A DNA stretch of 64,000 bases from Nymphaea colorata (GCF_008831285.2 NC_045144.1:23635716-23699715), one strand, 5' to 3'; numbered from the stretch's first letter, positions 23,365 to 35,255 are shown. The notes: a model not told the origin generated them from the sequence alone. Translations and numbers: made by a program.

Positions 23365-24922
23365 AGCAAAATCGATAGAGAGAATAGAGGAATGTGAAGA
23401 AGGAAATGAAAGAGAGGCGGAAGAGGGCTTGGACGAATTTGTCTTCTCTTCCTTGGCTTTTCCTCCTAACTCCTTGGCTGCAGCAATTTGCTGAAGACCC
23501 CAAAAATTTGTTCCCCTCCTTGGTTGCCAGGGGGTGATTATTTAGAGAAAGAGATGGGTTCAACCACCTCCTTAACTCACCTTGGAAACCCACTTAAGAC
23601 TTTGGGGACATGTAAAATGGATTAAATAGGATTTTAATGATCCTAGTTGACCACACCTAGCTCATTTACACGAGCTAGGTAGGCTGGGCTTAGGGTGGCC
23701 TTACCTGGTTCGGACCTAGCTACCCAACTTTGACAAAAAAATTGGACAAAAATGTCCTTGCGTAGGGTTTTGCCTTATTTCATTTTATTTATTTATTTTT
23801 TATTTGAAATTGCGCTCAATAGGTTAAAACATAGTCATTAATCTCTAAATGTTATTGAATTATAACAATTCCATTAAAATTTGAGTAAAATTTAGAAATT
23901 CTATCAAATTTGGTTCGAAAAGAGTATTTTTGTCCATAACTTAATTTGAAATATTGAATTTCAATTTGATATTCGATTTATGTATTTGACAAATCGAAAT
24001 GTATATTTGCCTTTCATAAAATCCCGATTTAGGTTCTGTAATCTCAATTTGATCATGGAAGGGCAAAATCATCCAGATTGGTCAAATTTGACCAATTGAC
24101 CAATTGACCAAAGTCAAAGCTCATTTACGAGTAGTTTGACTTTGCTTGAGGTAATTCGATGAATTTGAGCTAAGAAAACTCTTCATTGAGCTAAATTGTA
24201 CTTTGACTGAGTTTATTCAATGTGGATTCGATCCGGTCAAGGTCTATTTCAATACACTATTGGGTCGTGGGACAGACCTGCCCTTTTGGCCAAGCTGAGC
24301 CCGTGTTGACTGAGCTCAACTGAATTTGGCACCACATTTGGGTGCACTAGGGTCGAAGCTACTTGAATTAAGTAGCTTTGATCAGCCTAGTCATTGTTTC
24401 TTGGAGGTTGACCCCTCTTTAAAAAGGATCTAGTTAAGGAAGGGAGAGAGGCAAAAATGTCTCTGTTTTTGTAGGTTTCTAGTTATGACCTCATTCCTTT
24501 CTCTTTGAAAAATGATTTTTTGACGTAATTGTGAGGAGAAATTTTTAAAAAGGAGAGGTGCATGACCTCTTGGGGGGCTTTTGACCACACAAGCTAGGTG
24601 GGGCCCACACGTGGACCCACAAAGCATGCTGGACCTAATTAGATCCGATTCTTGGATTTAAATCAAAACTTGAATTTTGCAATCAGATATGGATTTCAAA
24701 TGACATTTGTAATTGGATTTGGATTTCAAATCCTAATTTGGGTCTGGTTTGGTCTCGTAATCTTGCCTTAGGATTCGTGTCACGAGTCAAATTCATGATT
24801 TTAATCTAAATTGTTCTTTAGATTCAAAATTAGCTTTGAAATTGTAATTTTTCACAATTCTTTTGTAAAATTTTGAAATTGCTTCAATCCTGATGTGAAA
24901 AAATTTGGGGTGTTAATAGACA
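23365..24922 (-). repeat. 5' LTR of the Tat-like Gypsy element (truncated)
   Basis: Direct repeat of 16698-18269. Its outer end (GTTAATAGACA at 24912-24922) is followed by CCAAT and then by intron sequence shared with the intact LPR gene. At the inner end the LTR lacks its terminal part and is fused to the gag tail. Confidence 0.8.
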
Positions 24923-26004
24923 CCAATTATATTTTACATCAATCTACAAAAGTGTTCAGCCAACGATAGCTTGTAAGCTTGAAATGCAGAACTGATATGG
25001 ATCACGTATATGTGATTAATAATATAAATGAAATCAACGAACGTTTAACCTAGCTACCTCAAATGCTTTTAATTCCAATGCCATTTCGCCAACAAGGGCT
25101 CCACAAAGCAACAGTTCCCACAAATTCAGGAGACCACCCAAGACTTCCAAAAACCAGATGCCTCAATATATATATATATATAATGGATGTACCAGATGCA
25201 TCGCATGGGTGGTGAGATTGTATTGCGTCTATTTTTTGTATATTATATCTCACTTTTTTATTCCTTGCCTACAATTTAAGAGAAAAAGAACTGTTTCCTT
25301 TATTAGGGAATCAGGGTGGCCTGGAACATGATTTCCAAAAAGGGATGCACAAAGTACATTTTATATATATTCTCAAAGAAAATAATGTTACTTAAAAAAA
25401 ATTAAGGAGCTTCTGCATGGAATTTCATATATGACACTCATGTTATTTTTCATGAAGCTCATCGATTTGAGAAAACATGGCTACTAAAGCCAGCGTACAG
25501 ACTGAACATCTAGAAGAATTTCAAATCAATTACTCTATTATGGTAGCTTACTAGTAGAATTTAACATGTGCCTAGCGCCGTTGCTTTGTGGAGATCATAT
25601 ACATGAAGTTAATTAAAATGACAGATGGCCATGCCCACTGTAGTTTATGTGATCTTAAAAAGCATGACAGGTATGGAACCAAATATGGAAGTCCCAACAA
25701 CACAAAGTAAATAGCTAGTTTTTAAAAATATCCTACTTTAATGATGTGCTTAGCAAAACGCTTGCTTTCCTATTTATAGTTTGCTTTCTCATCGGACCAC
25801 TTTTTTAATTCCTGCAACTGCTTTTATTTATGTAATATTTTTAAATTTAAGGAATTTGATTCCTCACTTCCACTTTAATTTCGTCTGTGACTTTTGCACC
25901 AAGTGGATAAAGCCCCAGCCCTTTTTGGTGTGGCCGATGGATAAGAAAGGACCAATAAAAATCAAGATAATCATCTTCCTTAACTTTTATAAATTTTTGT
26001 ACAG
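24923..26004 (+). other. Intron 1 of decayed LPR copy
   Basis: Aligns with intron 1 of the intact gene. 24970-25030 matches 8062-8125 (CTTGTAAGCTTGAAATGCAG versus CTTATAAGCCTGAAATGCAG), and 25260-25560 and 25830-26004 match 9085-9380 and 9755-9906. It includes a short (AT)n at about 25165-25183. The donor end and exon 1 lie beyond the Gypsy junction and were not found to its left, so they are lost or displaced. Confidence 0.8.
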
Positions 26005-26560
26005 AAGTTCCATAGAGATCTACCAGCCACCACTGGGTTCGCATTTGGAACGTCATCAACCACAGCAACAGTTCTCGGTCCAACAATATTGAATCTTCAA
26101 AATGTGCCAACCTGCATCACAAGGGAAAATCACCTACCATCCACCCATATACTCCCTTGGGATCTGACCATCCTCACTACAATACTGAAGACTGATGGTG
26201 TGGCGATGGTCGTCCATCGCCATGGTGGCATTGATGAACCACGATGCGATGGCAGTCCATTCGCATGGTTCACTGTAGACTTCGATCATACCGGACCAGC
26301 TTGGACCACACCAACCTACACTTATCCAAATGACCTCCAGCCACCAGGCAACATCTTGTACCATGACCATGCACTTGGCATGAGTAGAGTGAACCTTGTA
26401 GCCAGTCTCTTTGGGGGTACCTTGTCACAGACCCATCCGCAGAAGGCAGTCTGATTCTTCCCTCAGATTCCTTCAACTGGCTGCTCATGATCTTTGACCG
26501 TAGCTTCAACAAAGATTGTCTTTTGTACATGATAGCTACACAGGTGTGAACCCACCCATC

Positions 26561-27109
26561 TATAGGCAGAAATGTGGACCCTAGATATAAATTAGATCCA
26601 AACCCGAATAATTTATGCAGAGAAAAGCCATATGGTCTCAATGTCCAAAATAATTCTCAATAATAAACTTGGCAAAGTATACTTAATAAGAACTTAATAA
26701 CCAAATGAAAATAGCTCACAAAATTAGCTAAAGCCCAACAGTTGATAACCTCAAAATGTAAGCTACTTTATTCATCAAAATGAACATTACAAAAGAAGGC
26801 TCAAGGAAACTCACCTAATCTCACGTAGTGAACTTTCACTCCCAAGCACTTCCATGCCTTTTGCACCCAATGCCCTTCCACTTAATCACTCTATGCTGAC
26901 ACACCAGCTCACAAAGTGAGCACACACCCAACAATCTCTTGATGCTAGACGCAAAGGCTAGCACTCCTATTTATAGAGTTTGAGAAGGTCGGTGGTGGAA
27001 GTTCCACAACTTTCTAATTACTTTTTATTATTTTAATGTTTTTATCATTAGTAACCAACTTAAGAGGAGGCTCACGACTTCTTGAGAGAGTCAATGATGA
27101 CTCTTTACA
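26561..27109 (-). repeat. Copia 3' LTR
   Basis: 549-bp repeat ending CTCTTTACA. Its first dinucleotide is TA instead of the TG present in the partner. It is the 3' LTR because the element reads on the minus strand. Confidence 0.9.
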
Positions 27110-27121
27110 ATCTCCCCCTCA
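27110..27121 (-). other. Copia polypurine tract
   Basis: On the minus strand TGAGGGGGAGAT lies directly before the 3' LTR, the expected priming site for plus-strand DNA synthesis. Confidence 0.75.
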
Positions 27122-28700
27122 TTACCGACTCTCTACTCATGAATCCTAACATTCTTCAAAATTTGGTGAATATTTGTACTAGCAAAACTTTGGTAATGAT
27201 GTCAGCAACTTCATTTTCTGAAGTGATTGGCTGCAAGTGAATCTCTCCTTTGAGTACCTTCTCTCTGATAAAATGATGTTCCACCTCTATATGTTTCGTT
27301 CGAGCATGGAAGATAGGATTTTCTACAAGTCTAATTGCACTTTGATTATCATAGAGCCTTACTGCATAATATACATCTTGTTTAATGTCTTTCAACAGTC
27401 ACATCAACCACACACATTTTGTACTGCTTGAGATGCTGCTCTATACTCTGCTTCTGTTGTTGATAGTAAAACTGTTGGCTGTCTCTCACTGCACCATAAA
27501 ATTGCACCACTTCCAAGACTAAATATATATCCAGTTGTTGATCTATGAGTTGATAAGTCTCCAGCATAATCTGCATCACAATGACCAACAATTTGATAGG
27601 TTTCTCCTTTTCCATAAAGTATACCCAAGTCAGGCATTCCTTTGACATACCCTAATATTCTTTCCCTGCATCTAAATGTAGCTTTCTTAGAGTTTTCATG
27701 AATCTGTTCACAACACCAACTGCATCGGCAATGTTTGGTCTTGACAATGTTAAGTAGATTAAGCTTCCAACTAGTTGCCAATACATAGTGACATCTTCTA
27801 ACTTGTCTTATTCATCAATTCTAAGTTTTGCATTTACCTCAATTGGTGTTGAAATAGGTTTGCAACTGAGCATACCATACTTATGTAGTAAGTCATGAGC
27901 ATACTTCTTTTGACTTAAAAATAATCCTTTACATTCATAATTAATTTTCAATCCATGGAAATGTCGTAACTCCCCCAGCTCTTTATTTCGAATCACACCG
28001 TGAGATGTTCACGAATGAGATTAACTTCTTCTTTGTCATCTTTTATTATAATTAAAATCTTCATACCTCTTGTCTTGACGAAGAGTCTCGAATCTGCTGA
28101 GGCGACTTGAAATTCACTAGACACCAAAAATTCAGCTATTTTCTCTCACCATGCCCTAGGTGCTTGCTCCAATCCATAGTGTGCTTTTCTTAGCTTGCAG
28201 ATGTTTGATTTGTTCAGAGATTTGAATCCTTATATAGATTTCATGATTGAGATATCCATTCAAGAAAGCATTTTTCACATCCATTTGCCATAGCTTCTAA
28301 GTCTTTCTTGTAGCAATGGCTATCAGAATACGTACAGATGTAGTCTTTGCAATAGGACTAAAAGTTTTTTCAAAGTCAAAGCTATATTGTTGTGAAAACC
28401 CTCTTGTGACTAGTCAAGCATTATACCTATCGACTTTGCCATTTGCTTTCTGTTTATTTTGTAAACTCATAAGTAATGGGCTTTACTCCCATAGGCTTTG
28501 GTATGAGTTCCCAAGTCTCATTATGCTCCAATGCTTTCATTTCATCTTTCATTGCAGCTTGCCATTTTTCAACATCTTTTGCTTCTTCAAAAGAGGTTGG
28601 CTCGATCTCCTAAATGACGGCACAATCTGCATTTTTATACTTGAGATCTGGTTTTAGAACTCCTGTTGATCTTCTTAGTGTTATAGATGCTCCTTCTGGT
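27122..28700 (-). pseudogene. Copia RT and RNase H remnant
   Basis: 27156-27781 contains RNase H motifs in alternating frames: [32 protein letters not shown] and, further on, RTKHIEVEHHFIREKV. 27808-27996 is the RT C-terminus (LGELRHFHGLKINYECKGLF, then KPISTPIE). Around 28280-28420 the minus strand reads DFEKTFSPIAKTTSVR, then MDVKNAFLNG after an in-frame stop. The YVDD site region near 28050 is degraded (reads IKDD). Frames shift at least three times. Confidence 0.88.
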
Positions 28701-28929
28701 TATTGTGATGGTCTTTCTTCTTCTATACTTCGTTGTTGAATAGGAGTAATTCCTATTCTCCATGGATCTACTCATTCTTCTTGTCTTGGGCTATGTTTAG
28801 GCGTTTGAACTTGTTTGTCTGATCGTCTTACTTCTATCTTCCGACTTAGGCTCTCCTTGATTCATGTCAACTTGTATTTTGTTTCGAACATTTCTCTCAA
28901 AAACTTGAGAGTCTGGATGACATCGTGAG

Positions 28930-30180
28930 AAACACGAACTTGTCCTGTGGTAGGATTAGCACATCTCTATCCTTTCCAATATGGATCATATCCAACAAAG
29001 ACACCTCTGTGCCTTCTTGTCGAACTTAGTCCTATGATGCTCAAATAGAAAAACATAGCATATACAACCAAATACTCTAAAATAACTTATAGATGGCTTC
29101 TTTTTATGGAGCACTTTATATTGAGACTTAAAATTAAATCTTGGCAATGATAGTCGATTAATTACGTATACAGCAGTGCTGACACACTCGGCCTAAAATT
29201 TTGGTGGCATGTTCTTTGCATGTATCATGCTTCGACATATTTCTGCTATGTGACGATTGTTTCATTCTACCACTCTATTTTGCTGAGGTGTATAGACACA
29301 AGTAAATTACATTCGAATACCATGTTGCCTTGTGTATTCCATAAACATGTCAGATGTATATTCGCCACCATTATCAGTACGTAGACACTGAATTCTACAT
29401 CCAAGTTCTTTTCTCACCATGTGGTGAAACTCATTGAACTTTTCAAGTGCTTCAAACTTTTCTGTCATAAAATAGACCTAAGTTTAACTCAAAATATCAT
29501 CAATAAATGTGATAAAATACCACCTACCTCCAACTGATGGGCCTGATACTTTCCCAAATACATCTGAATGCATAAGCTCGAACGGTGCTTTAGCTCTATA
29601 CTTTGATTCTTTAAATGGCCTCGTGTGCGCCTTTCCATATTGAGATCCTGGGCATACTATGTTCGTTCGTACCTCAAGCTTTGGCAGGCCAATTAGCTGT
29701 CCTTTATTAGACATCTCCCAGAGTTTGTTATACCCAATATGAGTGAGTCTCTCATGCTAGATATCTGGAGTATCATGCTTCCTAGTTTTGTCAATATATA
29801 TTGTTTCTATTGACAAGACATATATTGACTCAACTTTTTTTCCTTCAAATATGGGAGTTCTATGAACATCTACATTTCTATAAACTTTTATATCATTTGG
29901 GCCAAATACTACATAGTGGCCTAAAGCTATAAGTTGTGGCACAGACAACAAGTTTTTAGTCATTGCTAGAACATGATAAACATTCTGTAAAATCTGGTAT
30001 ATAACAAGGCTAGCTACAATTTCTGCTTTTCCATTATGTGCCACTAGGTACTTTGTGTTGTTAACAATAACAACAACTTGATTTTCATCATATTCTTTTA
30101 TACTTACAAACTTGTTCTCATCACCAGTAATATGATTTGAGCATTCAAAATCAATTATCCAATCAGTTTGATAATTGATC
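28930..30180 (-). pseudogene. Copia protease tail and integrase remnant
   Basis: 29757-30044 holds the region after the protease (LLSVPQLIALGHYVVFG...). 29484-29755 holds the zinc-binding pre-integrase segment (HERLTHIGYNKLWEMSNKG) and the first integrase Asp (ELMHSDVFGKVSGPSVGG). About 29360-29385 reads TDNGGEYTS, the second Asp, and YTPQQNRVVE near 29280 holds the Glu. Stops such as the one at the expected Trp before HERLTH show it is dead. Confidence 0.85.
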
Positions 30181-30182
30181 TT

Positions 30183-31081
30183 CTATTCTTTTTCTTTTAT
30201 AGGTTTTATATGAGTAGAATTACATCTTTCTTGTTTGATATCCTCTTTAACCTCTATTGAGTATAGAAACAAAGTTTTTTGTACAGTCTCATTAACTCCC
30301 CCATGTTGCTTACTTGTCGTGACTGCATTTCCTTCATCTATTTTGACTCTGTAGTCATGAACAAAATGGCCCAATTTTCAACATCTAAAACACTTTTTTT
30401 TTTGTCTTCACTGTTGTGTAGTTTCTCTTGTTTTTCTTTCGTCAATGTTCCAACTTCGAGACAACGTTTCCTCATTATTTACTTTGAGTGAGGGTCCAGC
30501 CATTTGTTTCACTAATGTTTCTTGATTGATCAAAACATTCTCTAACTACAGCAAAGTTGGTTGAACTGGCCAGCTTTCAACACAAATTATAAAACTACTA
30601 AATTCTAGATGAAATCTCTGAACAAAAATTATCTACATACGGGCCTCACTAATCTTATACTTAAGGTCAATTTGCGAAATCTCCCTAAAAATGTTTTTAA
30701 CTTTCATAAAATATTCTGCTATCAATATATTTCCCGCAGTTAATGTAGCAAACTCATTTCTAATCATTGTACGAAGACATCATTAGCTCGAGAAAATAGT
30801 GTTGTAAAAGTATCACATGCTTCTTTAGGAGTCTTAGCATCACAAATATGCTCTAATAAATCATTCTCAATTGATACCTTAATTGCAAATAAAGCTTTCT
30901 CCGCTTTGATCATTCATTTCTTCTTAGCTTCCTTGCCGATAGGAATATTTGTGTCTGACCCCAATACTATATCCCATAATTCATGTCCTAAAAAAGATGA
31001 CTCCATGCTAGATTTTCAATAGTCATAATTGCTATTGTTAAGCTTTTCAGTATTATTTAATGCAAGCACTAATGCCGCCAT
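30183..31081 (-). pseudogene. Copia gag remnant
   Basis: A start codon at 31081 lies about 60 bp after the primer-binding site. The reading gives capsid-like LLEHICDAKTPKEACDTF at about 30805-30865 (UBN2-type gag) and a broken zinc knuckle at about 30350-30391 (CFRC*KLGHFVHDY), in which a stop follows the second Cys and the last Cys is Tyr. Several more stops are present. Confidence 0.8.
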
Positions 31082-31142
31082 AATTTCAAAATATAATTAG
31101 TCCAATTAATCTCATTATTAAACAGACCCTTAGACTGAACAT

Positions 31143-31155
31143 CTCTCTGATACCA
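31143..31155 (-). other. Copia primer-binding site
   Basis: The minus strand reads TGGTATCAGAGAG two bases inside the 5' LTR, complementary to the 3' end of initiator methionine tRNA except at its last bases. Confidence 0.88.
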
Positions 31156-31157
31156 AT

Positions 31158-31690
31158 TGTAGGCAGAAAAGTGGGCCCTAGATATAACTTAGATCCAAAC
31201 CCGAATAATTTATGCGAAGAAAAACGGGCAGAGTTTCGACGTCCAAAATAATTCTCAATCATAAATTGACAAAGTATACTTAATAAGAGCTTAATAACTA
31301 AACGAAAATAGCTCACAAAATGAGCTAAAGCCCAACAGGTGATAATCTCAAAATGTAAACTACTTTATTCATCAAAATGAACATTACAAAAGAAGACTAA
31401 AGGAAACTCATCTAAGCTCACATAGTGAACTTTCACACCCAAGCACTTCCATGCCCTTGCACTATATCACTCAATGCTCACACACCTACTCACAAAGTGA
31501 GCTCACACTCAACACTCTCTTGAAGCTAGACACAAAGGCCAACGCTCCTATTGATAGAGTTTCAGAAGATCGGTGGTGAAGGTTCCACCACTTTCTAATT
31601 ATTTTTTATTATTTTAATGTTTTTATCATTTATCACCGACTTAAGAGGAGGCTCATGACTTCTCGAGATAGTCGGTGATGACTCTTTACA
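31158..31690 (-). repeat. Copia 5' LTR
   Basis: 533-bp repeat with TG at 31158 and CA at 31690 on the plus strand, matching 26561-27109. It is followed at once by LPR exon 2 sequence. Confidence 0.9.
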
Positions 31691-33138
31691 TCATCCACCT
31701 TCAAAGGCATCCAGAGTACATCGTTGATGCCAACATAGTTAATGGCATGGCTTGGCTCTTCATGAATGTCAAACCGAGAAAGTACCGTTTTCAGATTGCG
31801 AATGTCGGTAATGCTCAGTACTCTCATCTTTCACTAAGCAATAGCCTGAATTTCACTCAGATAGCCTCTGATTGCTCCTACCTTCCCGAGCCAGTTGTTG
31901 TTCGGACCAGACTGCCCCCAGCAGCATAGAGATTTGGAACATTATAAACTTGACACAACATGATCACCCCATGCATCTTCACTTAGCAATATTTCAAGCC
32001 ATAGAACAAAGTGGTCTAGTGAACGTTGACCAATTCACTACGTGCATGAATTCCACGTACAATCCCATCAAATGCAACACCAATAGCTAAGCTCGAGGGC
32101 CAATGTTTTCTATGCCACCCAGTGAGATGGCATGGAAGAACAAAGTGAAAATGACCCTTGGAAACATGACGACTGTGGTGGTGAAGTATGGTTATGTACA
32201 CCAGAATGCACCATATCCATTAGATTCGACTGCAGAATCGGGTTACGTATACCATGGCCATGTAAGTATCTACAATTCCCTTTGTATAATTCAAATGCTT
32301 TCTTGTGGTTTGGTCTAGGAACGAAGTATAGGTGGCAAAAATTCTAGCTAATTCTGCTGGAATGTTTTTGCGCCATTCTCTAATGAAGAACTTAGAGTGC
32401 CTATATGTTCTCTAGCGGCTTCTAACGTTTCAGTTTGATATGAGTTCATTAGTTCATCGTTAGGTACATGCATGAATTTACAGCAAGTAATTACTTGGGC
32501 AAAGTGTCACAAATGCATAGGCTGTAGTGTCCATTCATCACAAGGCACACATATAATATTCCTCATTAATTGCATGCCTTGGTCAATTTAATTCAATCTA
32601 ATTTTGTCATTTTCTGTATAATATGAAACGAACAATTGAAACTCCATTTCCAATTTTTTTTGCTGAGTTTCCATTTTTTCACAATTAACCTGATCGTTTC
32701 AGTTTTGTCTGAGTTAAGCTAATTATAACCGTTGTTAATTTAATCAGATTCCTTGACTAATGTTTTGGTTAGCAGTTGCTGATATTAGATCATGAGAACA
32801 AGGAGATGATCAGGCCTTTGACGCTGGTCAGATAGAGAGAAGTCGTAGTGATTTCATGGTTTATGGTGCCATAAGTTTAGTTTAGCATTGAATCAAAGAT
32901 AGAGCACCACTCTATGTATCAAGGTTGGAAAATTCTCTCATATGAGATGATTGAAAAATAAAAATTTCTTGTTGGTTGTTAAATTATGTTGTCGACTGTT
33001 AAAATAAAGTCAGTTAGAAGGGAAGAAAAGTGTGACGAACATGATTACATGGTTCAGCCCTTTATGTCCTACTCCCATGATAATTATTACTTTTGCTTTC
33101 GTTCAGCTAGTACTTTTCTTGCACAATTACATTTTGTT

Positions 33139-34228
33139 TTATTTTGATAGAGCCACTGAATAGTTCTGTTTTCTATTTGATCCAGAATATCTTTCCTTCA
33201 TCACAATTATAAGAATACATGGGCCTTGCTTTCCTTTTTGCTTAAGGCAAATTTGATCTTCATTCCTTTCAAGTGTCTCTCTAGTATGGCCATTGGTGGA
33301 CTTGCCATTATTTGATGCTAGCATCATGGACCATTTGTTAATATTCTCGATCACATTCACCACATCTAGGGAGATGTGCTTGATTAGGCTAAACTTGGGA
33401 ACCATGGAACTATTTGATTCTCTTAAGAGCTTACTACAAATGTTTGCAAGTTGATCTTTAGTAGAAAAATATCAAACCATCATTTCACCCTAAGCACGGT
33501 CCTCTGTCACAAGTGCATGTCAGTTTCAATGTGCTTGTTGTTGTTGTGATATACTGAATGTGTTGCAAGGTAGCCAGCTCCGACATTATTGCATTTTGCT
33601 TGGACTAATGTCTTCGAGCATTTTGAATAGAGGCTGGATCTACATAATTGTTCCTATAATATTTTGCAAAGGAGATTTGTATTCTACTTCAATATTGGAT
33701 CTTGCGACCATGTTTTGTTACTCGGCACTCATCATACTAAAATCTGTCTAGTAAAGGCTCCATATGTTCCAGATCAAGTTGTGCACCTAACCTAGCCTAC
33801 ATCATTTCAAGTGGTAAAGTCAATATTTGTTGATGCCTTAAGAAGAATATCATAGTCAAAGGTGTGCCTTAAGTGTCTACCAATACATTTTACAATAGCT
33901 GAATGAAAATACCTGAAGATTGCATAAACCAATAAACTTTATTCATTGCAAAGGAAACATCAGGTATTGTCATAAGTGCAACTATTCTGCTATATAAAAC
34001 TGAATGGTTAGATTTCATCCCAAAGAAAGCCATTAAAGTCAGGCATGAAGCCGCAGGAGCTGAAATAGGTTTAGCACCAATTGTGTTTGTCCACTTTGGT
34101 ACAACCACTTCAAGAAAATCAACTTTTAGTAATGTATCAATTTGGTCACTAAAACCTTTTACCAACAAAAATGCTGCATGACAAAGCCTGTTATTAAAAT
34201 TTCGTGACGCTGAAACCATTCGCAACAA
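33139..34228 (-). pseudogene. Old Copia RT/RNase H fragment
   Basis: 33890-34228 (minus) contains KPISAPAASCLTLMAFFGMK, then PDVSFAMNKVYWFMQSSG, the RT end and RNase H start of Copia pol. Further left NKHIETDMHL (about 33515-33545) and STKDQLANICSKLL (about 33430-33470) are the RNase H C-terminus. 33139-33510 matches 12121-12490 beside the intact gene, so the insertion predates the duplication. It has no LTRs that I can pair and several stops. Confidence 0.75.
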
Positions 34229-35255
34229 AAATGCTATTTGTGACTAGTTATCAAGTATCAGCAACGAAAAGCTTTTGTTATTAAATATGTATACCAACGA
34301 AATTATACGTTGCAGATTTGTGGTTTTTATACCTCAGTCTTATTGTGCAAGTCTGCTTTAGTGATGAAAATGTTTGTTGCAAACTGTCTAATAATTTCTG
34401 ATGATGTAATGCGTTATTGAATCTTAACAATTAGTAATGAAATTGTGTGTTACTATTTATCTATTTATTTTAATAGATGATTGAGCTTTTCATGTTGGTT
34501 GCCTGCACTAAATCCTTTAAAGCAGAAAAGAACAATGCAATTGTGAAATTGTTGAGCATGTGAAACAGTTCATCGAAATCAAAGTCACCAAATGAACATT
34601 GACGTGCATCTCCCAATGATGCATACAAGATGGGATTGAGATATGAGTTGCTAAGGAGTCATCTCCCTGATGAGTCAATCCACAAGGAATGGGGACAAAG
34701 TTTACAATGAATTCTACAAATGCTAAAAAATTAACTAAATTGATCGAACAAAATGATTGTTACACAAAGACAAAGCATCAATTCAGCACATTAACATTCA
34801 TTCAAGTTCAAGCAGGAAATAAAACAACCAACATGAGGAAACACAATCCTAAGCTACTCATATTTATTCTTCTTGCTGGAACTCCAATCAAGGCTCTAAC
34901 CTCTGAATAACTGAAGCACTGCACCATAGTCACAACTTGAATAACTGGCATATATAATATAAGTAAGTACTTTGAATAAACTTATAACATAAACAACATG
35001 AATGAACGCCACTCCACCCTAACCCTGAGAACAATAGATTAACTATGGGAAGCACACTATATGACAAATGCATCATTCAAGAGAGACAACATAGACAGTA
35101 TACTTAACTCAAACTAAACTTAAGAAAGTCAGATCAGAGACCTAACCAGTGCCACAATCAAGATCATAAAAATAGTCATTAGACAAATTTGAAGGATATT
35201 CCTTTAAAATAGAAAGTAGCATGATTCAAAAATGTTGCAGTGAGCAGAAGTGTTA
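34229..35255. other. Non-coding, no gene seen
   Basis: 34200-34470 has repeated AGCAACGAAAA/TACCAACGAAAT/GTAATGAAATT words on one strand, reminiscent of subterminal repeats of CACTA-type transposons, but no CACTA terminus or transposase was found. The remainder is AT-rich without a credible frame. Confidence 0.35.

Larger units (their letters stand above)
16698..24922 (-). mobile_element. Gypsy LTR retrotransposon, dual RNase H (Tat-like), dead
   Basis: Two long direct repeats (16698-18269 and 23365-24922) flank a 5.1-kb interior with pol remnants that all read on the minus strand in the order gag tail, protease, RT, RNase H, second RNase H, integrase. The left repeat is therefore the 3' LTR, and the CCCCTCTTTAC following it is the complement of a polypurine tract. 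An additional Ty3/Gypsy RNase H between RT/RNase H and integrase is the hallmark of the Tat/Ogre lineage. The right LTR is joined directly to the gag tail at 23365: the primer-binding site, most of gag and part of the LTR are deleted. The left LTR therefore probably continues left of 16698. The right end abuts intron sequence of the decayed LPR copy. All frames are broken. Confidence 0.85.
26561..31690 (-). mobile_element. Complete but dead Copia retrotransposon inside LPR pseudogene
   Basis: LTRs are 26561-27109 and 31158-31690. The target flanks are CCATC on the left (26556-26560) and TCATC on the right (31691-31695), a 5-bp duplication with one change, and the LPR reading continues across. 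On the minus strand the primer-binding site TGGTATCAGAGAG (31143-31155, initiator-Met tRNA type) follows the right LTR, and the polypurine stretch TGAGGGGGAGAT (27110-27121) precedes the left LTR. Gag, protease, integrase, RT and RNase H follow in Copia order. All are interrupted by stops and frameshifts. The LTRs differ at many sites, so it is not recent. Confidence 0.93.
26005..32835 (+). pseudogene. Decayed LPR-type multicopper oxidase copy
   Basis: Exon 2 homology runs 26005-26560 and 31691-32261; exon 3 homology is 32782-32835 (54 bp, same length as the live copy). Damage seen: exon 1 missing; one G lost in the GGGGGG run at about 26413 (frameshift); a further frameshift near 26531; a 5.1-kb antisense Copia insertion at 26561-31690; about 340 bp deleted at about 31902; a TAA stop at 32088; HLH changed to HRH at about 26214; the type-1 copper Cys changed to Gly (YHGH at 32250-32261); and the intron-2 acceptor CAG changed to CTG at 32779-32781. 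HDH and HPMHLH motifs remain. It cannot encode an active oxidase. Confidence 0.93.

Noticed and set aside
26089-26454. Decayed LPR copy read as a short intact oxidase
   Set aside because: The open frame ends at a frameshift and lacks exon 1, the second and third domains and the C-terminal copper site.
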